Below are positions 1-11,012 of a stretch of 64,000 nucleotides of DNA, one piece after another. Position numbers and translations under genes: made by a program. Within the stretch, counting starts at the first letter, position 1; every line of letters starts with the position of its first letter. Origin of the DNA: Sycon ciliatum. Lineage: Eukaryota; Porifera; Calcarea; Leucosolenida; Sycettidae. The DNA is taken from contig NC_088645.1 in NCBI RefSeq assembly GCF_964019385.1, positions 37,676,632 to 37,740,631 of the forward strand, in the 5' to 3' direction. Below the pieces are notes generated by a model. That model was given only the letters and a program-made list of their open reading frames with translations, made no database searches and was not told the DNA's origin.

Positions 1-456
1 GGACTATTAAGTCTTCTCCCCCCTCCCCCCGCCTATCTTTGCTCGCGCTATTTCAATATCACTTATGCTGTGTGTACAGGCAAACTGGAGAATCATGCGG
101 CGTGGGCTTTGCGGAAACTTCGCCATCGAACTTCGAAGTAGAAAGAAATGAAACTGTTTTTGTCGCTTTCGTTGTTGACTTATTTCAGAGCTCGACAGCC
201 GCGGTGGGAGTGTAGTGTTTTTCATGGATATTGACGCATTCCATGTCACATGTACTGTCTGAAGATCGAGTAATCTGTGTATTGAGCACTTTTTGCAAGA
301 CTTTACTCTTTTGCAACAACGCCTGCGTACAGTAGTCAGTAAGAACTGTACATTTTATGTGCCCTTTCCTATATTGCAACATACATGTACATGTACATTG
401 TACATGTATGACCTCAGATGCAGAGCCAATGAAATAAATTGTAATATGGAAATTTG
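1..456. other. No gene recognised
   Basis: I see no supported gene here. The only structure is a short (ACATGT)n run at about 385-405. Confidence 0.5.
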
Positions 457-735
457 GGGCACAAGTTATGCGAGTACTAGTAGTGAGACATTCCCGGCAT
501 GAAAGTCAGCTTGAGCACTGCTCCATAGCGCTAACCAACGGCCTTCCAACTTGGAAGGTGCATGGATATTAGGGCTAGTTCCGAAGAGGGGAAGGCGAGC
601 GCCATCGAGCCGCGCTCAAGCTGACTTTCATGCCGTGGAATGTCTCAGTACTCCTTGTCAGTTTTGTGCTAGATTGTGCACGTCCGACTGGTCAAAATCT
701 GGTTTAGTTGGTGGACTCGATCGCATAACTTGTCT
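457..735. repeat. Foldback repeat, family R1 copy A
   Basis: Two inverted arms are visible. Left 457-516 runs from the CACAAGTTATGCGAGT block through GAGACATTCC and CATGAAAGTCAGCTTGAGC. Right 613-735 carries the same blocks in reverse complement. The left arm lacks about 65 bases present in the right arm. A shorter TTCCAACTTGGAA palindrome sits in the loop. A second copy lies at 5525-5750 and partial copies at about 17105, 21650 and 22020. No coding capacity is seen; a non-autonomous foldback element is the simplest reading. Confidence 0.65.
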
Positions 736-1408
736 ACAACATGTACATGTACATGTACGTGTAGGAAATTTATACTCTTGAGTGCTTCAGCATTCTCCTC
801 TCACGTGCATGAGCACATGAGCGTCAGTTTTCGAGATTTTGAGCTGTTCTCTTGTACGCATTGGAATGCATGGCCATGAAGCCGTCATATTATCATGGGG
901 ACGTCGTGCCGTGCTGGCCCATGCAGAATAGCGCAGACATGCACTGATGTTGTTCATTGACAGGATGACAGGAAGACACCATTGTGCCCGACCACATGCA
1001 TGTACATGTAGACCACGGAACAAACATCTAATGGTTTTGGATCTGGTGAGGTGGATGAATGAAAAACAAAACTCGACTAGTTATACAGCACGAAGTCGTT
1101 GAATACAATCTACATGTAGGCGTCAATTGGTTGACTAAAGCTTTCTCATTTATATACCCAATGCGTAGGTGACTAGGTTGATGTAGATCATGACAAGAAC
1201 CAATCTTTGTTTAGACCCTGGGGATGCGTCTTGCTACACCTGAAGTCCTGAGCGAGAACCGTTTTCCATTGTGCCTTGTTACTGCTTGCCCTTCAGAATG
1301 GCATGCACACGTTAGTACCTGTTCTAGTGAAGAAAACCAACAGAGAAGGGAACATGGAATAAAATACATCCAGCTACGGTATCAAGTCATTCACCGCAAC
1401 CATGTTTG
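736..1408. other. No gene recognised
   Basis: Only a short (ACATGT)n run near 738-757 stands out. Confidence 0.5.
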
Positions 1409-1585
1409 ATGTACATGTACATGTACATGTACGTGCAAGACAACGTTCCCGTCTTGCATGTACATGTACATGTACATGCAAGACAACGTTCCCGTCTTGC
1501 ATGTACATGTACATGTACGTGCAAGACAACGTTCCCGTCTTGCATGTACATGTACATGTACATGCAAGACAACGTTCCCGCTCTC
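1409..1585. repeat. Tandem array of hairpin plus palindromic hexamer
   Basis: Four units of about 46 bp. Each combines a run of the self-complementary hexamer TACATG with a stem-loop whose arms are GCAAGAC and GTCTTGC around AACGTTCCC. Both parts are near-palindromic, so the array reads almost the same on both strands. This explains the long overlapping open frames on both strands here, which are not genes. Confidence 0.85.
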
Positions 1586-2790
1586 CATGTGCAGGTGTTA
1601 CAGTTAGCACTGAGAGGCTGTACGGCCTCAAAGCGACTTAGAAAATGATCGAATAGAACGTGATAGAATTGAAATTCAATGTACTAGTGAAGGGAAGCTT
1701 GGTGTGGATCGCCACACACTCTCAAATCTGCCCCGGTCGAGCCATTGACTTGTTTTAGCAAGCTGAATGCATGGCAGATACGCGAATTAGAACTCGCTTC
1801 ATCATACAAGTATTACCATTTGAATGATCTAAATCAACGCTGATGTTCACGTTCCTATTAGAGCAGGACTGTTGGAAGCAGTTTCAATTGGTTAAGTTGT
1901 ACCATCGTCTTTCCTACTTTGTGTTTGATATGGAGGGAAATAGTCCCTCCAGAACCGTAATCATGCGTTGGTGGCCACAAAATTGGTCCGGTGATAACGT
2001 AAATGTATGTCGTGGCACAATTTCAATGTATTGGTTTGCCTATCGCCATGTCACTGACAGTACGCCGGTGGGAATTGGAAACAAAACGCAGGGCAAGTTA
2101 CGAGACAAGCAAGTCAGTTGCCAATACTATTAACAGTAACCGATGCCTGCAGATGGACTGTCTCGGGAATTGGCATGACAGCACCCAAAGCATGACGCTC
2201 TATCACTGTATTAGCCCGTGAAGTGACATACAGGGTAAGAACGTGCGTCTTTCGTGTATATGTACTCCACAACAACGTCCTAGGGTTTGTAAGCTGCGAT
2301 GACCTGTTGACGAGTGCGTCTACTTCACACATTCGCGGCTGAGGGAAGGGAAGGCCAATACGAACATTTACGACGCCACATCCTTGAACCCGACAGCTCT
2401 ACTGCAAAACCAACTTCATGATTTGCAACATTTACCGCCTGAAGCTGGTTGAACTAAGAAGGACGTCGCAAGTGCGCACTTCATTAGTATTTACGAAGGT
2501 CACGACATGTATGTGAGTGCCAATAGCTATCGGAGACTGTGAGCTCGTTCGCCGCTTTGCTAGAATTTGAACTGCTGAAGTGTGCATGATAACTTTGATC
2601 CAATGTTTCCCACAACAATGGATAACAACTGGCGTAGAAACGCCAATCATTTGTTTTGCGCACTGGCTTTAGACCAGTCGGCGCGTGACGATACAAGTGT
2701 TGAAGTAAGATGTACATGTATATGTATCTCTTGCGGAGTCCTCTGGGACTGCAGCACAGGTGTCCTTTGACGTTTCGCGGCTCCAGCCGA
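1586..2790. other. No gene recognised
   Basis: Open frames are short with no recognisable domain. Presumably intergenic. Confidence 0.45.
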
Positions 2791-2797
2791 TATAACC
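2791..2797 (+). promoter_or_regulatory. TATA-like box
   Basis: GATATAACC lies about 30 bp upstream of a plausible start near 2822 and 90 bp before the ATG at 2881. Confidence 0.4.
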
Positions 2798-2880
2798 CCC
2801 CTGCAAGAATCGCAAATCTCCATAACCCACCTTCAAGCCTATTCTACTATTGATCTGAGAATTTTCTCATCTGTTAGAAA

Positions 2881-3159
2881 ATGGATCCCTCTAATACTAC
2901 GCCGGAAATGCTTGTTGAGCGTGATATGTTCTCCCGCACGTCCAGCACATCATCCGTGTCAAGTGTCGATAAGGTTCAACCAGCTCGCCAGTCGCGCCAA
3001 GAGACTGGATGTGAATCCGGCAGCAAGACGAAGGCTTCCAATGCATCTCAAGATATCGCCGGAGACGGCGCTGGTCAGACTTATCAAATCGTGACGATCA
3101 CGAGGAGGGTAGGGCTGAGACGCAAGAAGGAGAGGTACGTTGTTGTTCAACTCCAGTAA
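2881..3159 (+). CDS. Small polar protein, unknown function
   Basis: An ATG-initiated 92-residue ORF. The N-terminal part is Ser/Thr-rich (Ser/Thr cluster at residues 18-28) and looks disordered. A strongly basic patch (RRVGLRRKKER) lies at residues 75-85, followed by a short hydrophobic end. It has a TATA-like box upstream and an AATAAA at 3414, so it fits a compact intronless unit. An alternative is a first exon, because a strong donor (AG|GTACGT) lies at 3135 with an acceptor-like CTGTAG at 3476, though the latter is beyond the poly(A) signal. No family is recognised. The layout (polar, basic C-terminus, TATA promoter) resembles the other small genes in the window, but no sequence motif is shared. 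Confidence 0.45.
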   Translation: MDPSNTTPEMLVERDMFSRTSSTSSVSSVDKVQPARQSRQETGCESGSKTKASNASQDIAGDGAGQTYQIVTITRRVGLRRKKERYVVVQLQ

Positions 3160-3413
3160 CGCCGAACGCCTCCAAACTGTCAACGTCCTACCAGGAAAAA
3201 TGTGATATCCTGACAGTGTGCTGCCTCAATGATCTCCGCTTGCTGTGCCATGAATCCGAAGACATCGGGCACATCTCGAGTCATATAGAATAACCGGTAC
3301 TGGCCCCGTCGATACGATCCCACCATCAACCCTCTTGCTACACCAATGTCACCAAAAGCCTACGTTAGTATGGACTAACTGACGTGTATCCACCCTATTT
3401 GTGTTCAGCTTAT

Positions 3414-3419
3414 AATAAA
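3414..3419 (+). terminator. Poly(A) signal AATAAA
   Basis: AATAAA followed about 20 bases later by a GT-rich stretch, 255 bases after the stop of the small ORF ending at 3159. Confidence 0.45.
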
Positions 3420-4221
3420 TGTCGTTTGTTGTTCCACTGTGTCCACGCCCGGACTCATCCTTTCTCGTCTCTGTAGGTCAACTTCGTTAAATTTTGTTTT
3501 ATATTTGTGAACATGATGATATGATCACACTATCCCACTCTGAAGAGGGGTTAATATGCACCCAAGATATCACTTTAATCTACCAAGAAATCTATCGGTC
3601 CATGAGAGAGAATTCAATATACCTGGCTCTACTGCTAAACCTTGTGGAGTATGTGAATATTCTAAATGTTGATATACCATTACATCGTTTGACAGTGAAT
3701 GCAAACTCACGTTAAACCGATTTTCTCAGTTACCATTTCAAAAGGCTTTCGTGAAGTATCGTGCCATCTCATCCCTATCTCGCTTACAATTAGTCTAACC
3801 AGTGCGCTTGTCGACTAGTACTAGTAGAGACACCAAGTCTAAAGTATTTTTGACTTTGTTTAAGCGTTGCTTCCACAGTCTTCCACTTGGACGTTTGGTA
3901 ATGAAACACCGAAACGCGTGCTATGTTTCCAACGCTTCTAGGGCCACATTGTTGGTCATTGCCAACAGAAACCATTGTATATCTTTTAAAATTTGGGATT
4001 CAAAACATGCGCCTGTGGATGCGATGCAAGTCCTTCAGCGTACTGCCCGTACAATGGCAGTGCAGACGAGGGGCATTTTGTGACATGTGCACGTAAGAGC
4101 ACTGTGACTTACGTCTTTGATAGCGGTTTCAAAGTGCTTTGTTGTTCATGTGCCTTCATCGCGGTCGGTTCAGCCAGTACCTGTGACCTTCGTTGAGGAG
4201 GCCTAGCAAGGTCGAAACAGC
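3420..4221. other. No gene recognised
   Basis: A 93-codon open frame at 3802-4083 has no recognisable motif and no promoter signal, so I do not call it. Confidence 0.4.
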
Positions 4222-4223
4222 TA

Positions 4224-4434
4224 CAGTCAACTTCGCTTATAACGACACTCGGCGGGGCATCAAAAAGATGTTCTTATTCGCGAAGTGTCGTTATACCCGA
4301 AGTCTTAATGACTCTTATTATATTATGTATTACAGTTGGATGGGACTTTGCTCTGGGCATGAAAATCCTGTCGTTATTCGCGAATTGTCGTTATATCCGC
4401 AGCCGTTATTAGCGAAGTTGACTGTACATGTAGC
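4224..4434. mobile_element. pogo/Tigger-like MITE
   Basis: Terminal inverted repeats CAGTCAACTTCGCT... and ...AGCGAAGTTGACTG, flanked on both sides by TA (4222-4223 and 4435-4436), as expected for Tc1/mariner-pogo insertion. The terminal motif ending in TTATAACGACA recurs internally near 4271 and 4373. It has no coding capacity. Confidence 0.8.
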
Positions 4435-4436
4435 TG

Positions 4437-4547
4437 TCTGGAGATTGAGTACTACATTAGTAGTCTGGCCGGTGTCTTGTACATGTACATGTACACTGTA
4501 CATGTACATGTACGTACACAGTACAATACTCAATCTGCGAACAGAAC
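4437..4547. repeat. Inverted repeat around (ACATGT)n
   Basis: GATTGAGTA near 4445-4453 and its complement TACTCAATC at 4527-4535 flank a run of ACATGT hexamers. The right arm extends to 4547 and matches, in reverse and with one mismatch, part of a 38 bp block also found at 16109 and 23117. Confidence 0.6.
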
Positions 4548-5524
4548 CTTTGCATGCTTGATAGACTCGGCAGGGAAGAAAACATACATGGAAAAGGAGA
4601 GTCAATGAAATCTAGGTTTTCCCAAGCCTGATCGCAGGCAGACCCGAACGTACATATACCTGTACAAGTACATTGTACCTAGCCAGAGTGTTGTATGTTA
4701 AATATACAACACTCTGGGTACAATCATAAAATTTCTATGATTATGCACATTCCTGGAAACGCACTTGAGTGTTTCAGCTTCCTCTTCCCAAGTGCTGTAT
4801 TTCCTCTTGTCACCGAACCTGAGAAGTCATTGGCATTGCTGTGTAGCATACACGTGAGACGCAAGGGCCTCCTTCAAGAGAATAATGTTTTGCAATGGTC
4901 AGGCGCCAACGTGAGTAAAGCCTTTATGGCCTAATATGACATCGACCTCATAATCAGCCAGCCGAAACTCACTTTGCCTTATGACGTCTACTACAGGAAT
5001 GTTGCACGATTCAGCGCTAAACGGTGACACACTGAATTGTCTTTTGGCCGAGACACGGATGTTCTTGATTAGAATAATGCAACATACATGTACATGTAAC
5101 TCAGTGTTGATGGTATCACTACAAGGCGATGTCGAGTGTTTATTTTTGTTTCTCAGGAATGCATAATTTCTTATGGGTGTTTTGACGTGGCACTTCAGTA
5201 GATTGAGTTCCCTTCGGGAACGGACACGATAATTTACTTTTTTACTTTACTTCAGTAGATTCCGGTTGACTCTGTCGATGCAAAGGCCGAACAGATCTTA
5301 TGAATAATAGTGACAAGGCCTCTTTCACGGGTAAACAAAACACAATTTGCCCAGGTGCAGGAATAGAACGCAATTCAAATACTGAAAACAATTCCATGAA
5401 AGGAAGAATGTAATTGATAATCCTACCCTACCCAAATACAACAGAATTCGAAGCAGTGAGTACTGACATAGAATGAGAATACCATACACTCTCACCAGAA
5501 GCAAACGTATTATGACTTATAACT
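4548..5524. other. No gene recognised
   Basis: AT-rich stretches and one short (ACATGT)n at 5085. I see no supported feature. Confidence 0.45.
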
Positions 5525-5750
5525 ATATGCGATCGAGTCCACCAGCTAAACCAGATTTTGAACAGTCAGACGTGCACACTCTAGCACAAAACCGACAAGG
5601 AGTACTGAGACATTCCACGGCATGAAAGTCAGCTTGAGCACTGCTCGATAGCGCCAACTTGCCCTCTCCGCTTTGGAATTACCACTCATGTCCATGAGCC
5701 TTCCAAGTTCCAAGTTGGAAGGCCGTTCGTAGGCGCTATCGAGCAGTGGA
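5525..5750. repeat. Foldback repeat, family R1 copy B
   Basis: A reverse-orientation copy of the 457-735 repeat, carrying the GAGTCCACC, AGTACTGAGACATTCC and CATGAAAGTCAGCTTGAGC blocks in the same order. It also has its own arms CACTGCTCGATAGCGCC and GGCGCTATCGAGCAGTG, and the TTCCAAGTTGGAA palindrome. Confidence 0.65.
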
Positions 5751-5944
5751 TATTTTATGACTTGAGGCAATCGGCTGGGATGACAGCTACACCATGCATG
5801 TACATGTAGCTCTGTGGCTAGAGCATCGCTGGTCTCAAACAAAGGTCCCTGGTTCGAGTCCTGGTGGTGACAGTCAATTATTTGTTCTTTAGACTTTTCC
5901 CGTTTGCGTCTTTCCAAACCAGTGAATATTTTATGACTTGAGGC
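5750..5944 (+). mobile_element. tRNA-derived SINE with 19 bp target duplication
   Basis: A tRNA-like head at about 5811-5876 has an A-box-like TGGCTAGAGCATC and a B-box GGTTCGAGTCC. It is followed by a body ending AAACCAGTGA. The whole is bracketed by the 19 bp direct repeat ATATTTTATGACTTGAGGC at 5750-5768 and 5926-5944. The body segment (AGACTTTTCCCGTTTG...) is repeated at about 6045-6085. The same head appears on the minus strand near 56234-56280. Confidence 0.65.
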
Positions 5945-6225
5945 TCCTCGCGTGCTAGATGGTACGTGAAGTGTGTGGGTTACAGCGAGGGATCCGTCCC
6001 AACTGCCTGTGTGGATTCACAGGAAAACACAGTCAATGTTTTCTTCAGACTTTTCCCGTTTGTGTCTTTCCCTCAAACCAGTGAATATGATATCGTATCT
6101 TCTCTTACACATTGTTTATCTTATATCTTATCATAACTTAGTATCTTATGATGATTATTGTTTTTGACACTTTACACGAGGGTTCACAAATCTGAAAATC
6201 TAGCCTAGATCCATAAACGACGCGG

Positions 6226-6423
6226 AGCAAACGATCTTAAAAATTAAAAAAATCACGGTTCGGGTGAGACTCGGCCGAAGGCCGAGGTTTCCGCATCCGT
6301 AGGAACACCACCACCCTCTTGCATCAAGGCGCAGATGCAGCTCCTAAGCGGTGGGACGTGAGGAGATCAGACCCACCACAAAGTGGTCAATGACCGAAAA
6401 TCCCATTCACTGCCTTCATGAAT
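6226..6423 (-). mobile_element. SINE body fragment, family S2
   Basis: In reverse complement this matches the body of the fuller SINE at 29636-29962: CAGTGAATGGGATTTTCGGT, then AGGAGCTGCATCTGCGCC, then GTTCCTACGGATGCGG and a T-rich end. The tRNA-like head is missing, so the copy is truncated at its 5' side. Confidence 0.7.
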
Positions 6424-6457
6424 GACCATCTAATAGCAATAAATCCGATATATTCTA

Positions 6458-7906
6458 CCGTCAGCAGGGTCCAGCGGATAATGCCGGTATTATATACGGA
6501 ATTAGGAGACTATCCGAGCATCAGAGCATTATGGAGCATTAGAAAGGAACAAGACGAGCATTATGTGAGGTTTGAGCGACATGTTAAAGAGATTCATTGT
6601 CAATAATGTCGGGAAATCTCAGGTTTTGGCAACAATCGGCTATAGCCACGAGGTGCTACGCCATATTGCACCGGCACATGACTTTGTGATTGTGTACACA
6701 CGTAACACCTTTAGCACTAGTAATGCTACATTTACCTGAATACATAATGCCATTGCTACATAAAGTCTTTATGTAGCAATATAATCAGGTAAATGTACAG
6801 GTGATGTAGCATGCCCAACGTTGCAACTGAGGCTGTTAAACAAAATCTGTAACGATGATTTAAGAGGAGTTTTTTTTAGAAATCATGGAGAGCCATGGAG
6901 GAGACTTGACGTAGATCTACGCGAAGTGAATGTCAAACAGACGAACAGTAGTTTTCCTGTTACCAGTATGCCATCGGCTTTGGCCATAGCATCTCTAGCG
7001 ATTCTGAACACTGATCCATTGATAAATTTGCACCTGGATGATGGAGCGGCTATAATCAGAAAGAGCTTGTTCCAAATAACTGCCTTTGCCGAGTCCAGCT
7101 CAGCAGGCTGGAAAAGAACTACTTGTAGAATTTCTCATGGACGCAGTACCAAGTCGATTTGAGTGCTCAGCAGCGCGTGTCTTACTTTCCTGGTGAAGCA
7201 CGTACAGTTTGTCGTAGACGGTTGCAATGCAAGGCCTACAGTCAAATGCTATCAGAAAGAAGAGCGCTGTGGCCAACCATTTGTCTCCGCGCAACCTCAG
7301 GAGAAGAAGACAGCGCAGGCAGAGGATCTAGAGCGGAAAAATAACATCTGACCACATGTTTTCTGGATTTCCGCAAAAAGGGAGGAATCAAGATCTGAGA
7401 TCGTCTCTCAGGAACTGACCTCAAGTGAGCTGTTTCAGACGAAGACAATATTCACAGAGTGGAAGTAGTGACAGCTTGTCTGCAGGCAGGAATACTATTT
7501 GCTGATAAGCTTCATCTCAGGGATCACCTGTAATAATGGTTTCACCTCTCACTACATGGATATGTAAGGGAAAGGATTTGATACGCCCGCTATTCAGCAC
7601 CAGCCCCGTATCAAAGTTCCAATGGAGAGCAGCCAATGGAGACGCGATCATGTCTTATAGTGCTAAGAAGTGATGGGGCTCGTGAGAGATTTTGCAGCAG
7701 CGTCAGAGGCAGATCGACTACATGTATGCATCCTTTCCTGGAAGTATGACAATGCGCAGCATTTCTTCCATTTTTGTTCCAAACCAAGGGCATTATAGCC
7801 CTTGCTGAAGCATTATAATCAGCATTATAGGGTAGTTTTTGGAGCATTATGATTAGCATTATACGAACATTTTCGGAGCATTATTCGCTGGACCCTAGCC
7901 GTCAGC
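6458..7906. mobile_element. hAT-like non-autonomous transposon
   Basis: The ends AGGGTCCAGCGGATAATGC at 6466 and GCATTATTCGCTGGACCCTAG ending at 7898 form inverted repeats. They are flanked by a perfect 8 bp duplication CCGTCAGC (6458-6465 and 7899-7906). Eight-base duplications and AGGG-type ends are hallmarks of hAT elements. Repeated GCATTA motifs lie just inside both ends, as transposase-binding sites often do. Internal open frames (for example 6821-7162) show no transposase motif, so the element needs transposase from elsewhere. Confidence 0.75.
6727..6797. repeat. Near-perfect hairpin inside the hAT-like element
   Basis: Outer arms TACATTTACCTGA and TCAGGTAAATGTA, and inner arms ATTGCTACATAAAG and CTTTATGTAGCAAT, separated by a single T. 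Probably a miniature foldback insertion. Confidence 0.75.
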
Positions 7907-8038
7907 ACCACATCTCAACGGTGCGATGAAGGTTTTCCAACATCTCAATGACGTCGTTGATGTGTGGAAGGCGGTGGAATGTATTCTATTTCTTGCTATT
8001 CTAGTGTGGTTTGGTCAATGTGTACTTCCCAGTCTAAA

Positions 8039-8246
8039 GGCATAATTATGCGGATAATGCCGGTACAAAAATTGGCAGAATTCGGTACTTTTTCTGGTAA
8101 GTTTCATGCATGTTTGGTATGTGGATAAAGAAACGGAGCAGAATTCGAGGAATTGCCCGCCATAAGGTTTGTATGGTTCTGCCAATTTCACTGCTTTTCG
8201 AGCAGATTCTGCCACCTTTTCGAGCATTATCTGCATATGCCTACCG
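8039..8246. mobile_element. Short inverted-repeat element, GATAATGC family
   Basis: GCATAATTATGCGGATAATGC on the left is mirrored by GCATTATCTGCATATGC on the right. The interior is shared with a diverged copy at about 19139-19345 (ATTGGCAGA, GGTACTTTT, CATGTTTGGT and TTTCACTGCTTTTC blocks in the same order). The ends resemble the hAT-like element at 6466. Confidence 0.55.
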
Positions 8247-8314
8247 GTAGTTGCCATCCTTGCCAAGACTTCGAGACGGCAACTACATTAAAATACATGT
8301 ATGTATAATTACTG

Positions 8315-8397
8315 TACATTGCTGGCAACTGAAATCCAACCCCCTTGCCGGCGCGCCGCGCCGGCAAGGGAGTCGGATTTCAGTTTCCAGCAATGTA
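8315..8397. repeat. Hairpin MITE, CTGGCAACTGAAATCC ends
   Basis: An 83 bp near-perfect palindrome with outer TACATTGCTGG and CCAGCAATGTA, and a G+C-rich centre CCTTGCCGGCGCGCCGCG. The CTGGCAACTGAAATCC ends recur at 25937-26066. Confidence 0.8.
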
Positions 8398-8424
8398 GGA
8401 CTGAAGGGAGGAAAAGGTTTAGTA

Positions 8425-8621
8425 CAGTCAGACCTCGTTTTTCCGGTCCTCTTTTATCCGGATCCCTCGCCATGCTGAAGAAATCTCTGGGTACCGATTT
8501 ACCGCATGTGTCATGCGTACATACTTGTACATGTACAGTATGTGTGTTCGCTTATCCGGTACCTCGCCTATCCGGATATTTTGTGGAAAACGGATGTGTG
8601 TGGATAAGCGAGGTCTATCAG
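8425..8621. mobile_element. pogo-like MITE
   Basis: The left end CAGTCAGACCTCG and right end CGAGGTCTATCAG are inverted, with TA on both flanks (8423-8424 and 8622-8623). Internal TATCCGG motifs are repeated near both ends. Confidence 0.6.
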
Positions 8622-8925
8622 TAACTGATCTGAATGCGAGTGCTTGTTTTGATTTACATGTATGCACTTTTTAGTCACTGACTGCCCCAGCACCAGGCAG
8701 AAGCGTCATTGATCAGCTGACATAAAAAAAGATTGTGCTCATCATGGCATCACTTACAAACAGTTCGGAATACTGCACATTGTGGCTTCAAAGATTGATT
8801 CTACGGTTAGTACTGCACACGTCCTATTCCCGAAGCCGGATGAATCTCCCAGGCCATGGCTCTTAGCGTCAAAGTCTCGAAAGTGGATCAGAACTTGGCT
8901 TACACCTGCGAGTGATTTGGCAGTA
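8622..8925. other. No gene recognised
   Basis: Nothing supported is seen here. Confidence 0.45.
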
Positions 8926-9102
8926 CACTAAAACCTTGCGTGAGCGACCTCTGGGTTTAGCGACCACCTGCTCTTAACGACCGTTCTTCCATGCACCGAC
9001 AGTTCTACAGAGACACTGTCGGACCTGGTTCTAAAGACCACCTGGCTTTAACGACCGCTTTTGTTTGCACCGTGGAGTGGTCGCTTAAAACAGGTTTTAC
9101 TG
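8926..9102. mobile_element. pogo-like MITE
   Basis: The left end CACTAAAACCTTGCG and right end CAGGTTTTACTG are inverted, with TA on both flanks. GCGACC and TAACGACCG motifs repeat through the interior. Confidence 0.65.
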
Positions 9103-9104
9103 TA

Positions 9105-10085
9105 CTCTGAGGGACGCACGGATGATGGTATCATGTGTCTTCCTATACACAACAGCCACATTGTGCAAGCCGACGGGTTAGTGACGGTGGTGTTCAGAGT
9201 AGCTTGCTAGTAAGTACATGTACATGAACATGTTCCTATCCTCTTTTCGTGTAGGGGCGAACCAGCCAGAGCGATGTATTGTACCTTTTAAGTTTTAATC
9301 CTCAAGATTAACTGCATTCCCTCAAACCGTATCGCCTTTTTGCCTTTCTTTTTAAATATCATTTTCCTCCCTTAGTCATCTTTTCTCTCATTTTCCTGCT
9401 CCCGTGGTGCGCACATGCAGCATTGATGTCGAGACCGTTATGGCCTGTGGAGCTTGGTATGTCACACTCACTCCACCATCTCACTTCGGGTTGGAAGCTT
9501 TCTGGCTACATTGTACTGTTAAGGCAACAAACAAAAATAAATCAAAAACAACAACAAAAATGGTTGCTGCTTGATGTGACTCTGCTGAAAGTCCATCATT
9601 GGTCTCTTCAGTGTTCTTTGCATGGCGTGAATTTCGTAGAAAGAAAGTAAAACGAAGTGTACGGTTCGGCATGGCACAGCTCAATAATAAACATGGCAAA
9701 GAAGAAGAATAAAGGGAAGGACAAAATATCCTACGAGTTACGACTACATGTTTACGATGGCTCAACATACGATAGGACAAGGCGTTGAAAATGCTGCAGG
9801 TTGCTCACCATGCACATGCACATGCACATGCACATGTATACAGCAGGTACCTGTACATAACAATTGAAATAATCATCAAATTTTGTGTGTGGAACTCGAA
9901 TGTCAGTTGCTTTAGGAGAGTAGGAGAATAATCATTTGTGTCTGGAACTCGAATTTCAGTTGTCTTAGGAGCCAGGAAAGCTAAACATTCCCAGGTACCG
10001 TACAAATAACTGGCATGCAAGAAGATTGCCAATCATGAAATGGAGTAATAATGATAATACAAATACAAGATATCTGTTCGGTGGA
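9105..10085. other. No gene recognised; local repeats
   Basis: A CACATG run at about 9810-9835, and two diverged units of about 60 bp near 9890-9980 sharing TGTCTGGAACTCGAAT-type text. No supported gene. Confidence 0.45.
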
Positions 10086-10089
10086 CACT

Positions 10090-10452
10090 TCACTTGAGTT
10101 GTCTCACGAGTTGTCGACGAGGTGGCTTGGATTCCTCTCCTTTAGAGTCGGTCAAAGATTGATATGTTGGCAATCCCTTGCGCGGATCGCTCTTCTCGCT
10201 GTCTTTCACACATGTACACTGTCCTACTGACCAGCTTGGTTTGGCGTATCCGCAGTCAGGCGGTGTCATTGCCTCCCTAGATGGCGTTCCTGTTCGATCT
10301 GCACGAACCACGACAGTGCACAGTGCCTCTCGGTGAAAGCCTCGTCGTCCAGACTTGCTGCCTCTTGTGGACTTTTGGCCGGGTGCACAACCACTTTTAG
10401 TCGCTGTGCTACGAGCACCTTCGTCCGTAGTCGAGGGTTTGTGTCCTTCCAT
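10090..10452 (-). CDS. Small basic polar protein, unknown function
   Basis: The ORF on the minus strand starts at the ATG at 10452 and gives 120 residues. An open extension upstream lacks a better start. The product is rich in Ser, Thr, Lys, Arg and Gly, with basic clusters at residues 26-41 and a basic C-terminus (PPRRQLVRQLK). Cys residues at 22, 45, 67, 79 and 81 form no known finger spacing. A TATAAAA box lies at 10476-10483, close to the ATG, which would leave almost no leader. A second TATAATAA at about 10500-10509 gives a more normal leader. No recognisable domain. An overlapping plus-strand frame (10333-10551) is the alternative. Confidence 0.35.
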   Translation of the reverse strand: MEGHKPSTTDEGARSTATKSGCAPGQKSTRGSKSGRRGFHREALCTVVVRADRTGTPSREAMTPPDCGYAKPSWSVGQCTCVKDSEKSDPRKGLPTYQSLTDSKGEESKPPRRQLVRQLK

Positions 10453-10475
10453 TCTTCGGCTTGTTTTGACTCCGA

Positions 10476-10483
10476 GTTTTATA
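10476..10483 (-). promoter_or_regulatory. TATA box (minus strand)
   Basis: CTATAAAACTC on the minus strand, 24-31 bases upstream of the ATG at 10452. Its closeness to the ATG makes it uncertain as the working promoter. Confidence 0.3.
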
Positions 10484-10746
10484 GACAAAGATCACACCAA
10501 TTATTATATTTGAACCAGCCACATCAATACACTCAAATCTCTGTATATTAGAACAGCTCCAGCCGGACTTGGAAATCAAGGAAGCTCCAGATAAATGTAA
10601 CTAAAAGATTGAATCTTCTCTTCAAAATGATTCCCTGTTGGCTTTTTGATTCTCGTTTTTATACATGTGCGTTTGGTTCTACTATAAGTATCGAACACGG
10701 GTTATACATGGCGTGGCCATAATGTACAATGTACATTGTGCATGAC

Positions 10747-11012
10747 ATTCTACAGGTGCACAGGCCGCTACGCCATGGCTCTGTGCCAATCGTTCGCAAC
10801 ACTCCGCAAAAGGTCGCCTCTGGTAGCATGGATCCTTGCCGTGAACGTTTACTCTGGTGCAATCGCAGGTTCTACCCGCATTCTACAGGTGCACAGGCCG
10901 CTACGCCATGGCTCGGTGCCAATCGTTCGCAGCACTCCGCAAAAGGTCGCCTCTGGTAGCATTGATCCTTGCCCTAAACGTTTGCTCTGGTGCAATCGCA
11001 GGTACTAGCCGC
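10747..11012 (+). repeat. 133 bp tandem duplication of a signal-peptide exon
   Basis: Two copies about 133 bp long, starting near 10747 and 10880, share long identical blocks such as TACAGGTGCACAGGCCGCTA and differ at scattered bases. Each contains a Kozak-like CGCCATGG (10775 and 10908) opening the same signal-peptide-like sequence. Because 133 is not a multiple of three, the copies are in different frames and cannot form one protein by read-through. Confidence 0.85.

Noticed and set aside
1374-1648. Overlapping 60-85 codon frames on both strands
   Set aside because: By-products of the 46 bp hairpin minisatellite.
5811-5880. Functional tRNA gene
   Set aside because: A- and B-box-like sequences are present, but the stems have mismatches and the unit is bracketed by a SINE-type 19 bp duplication.
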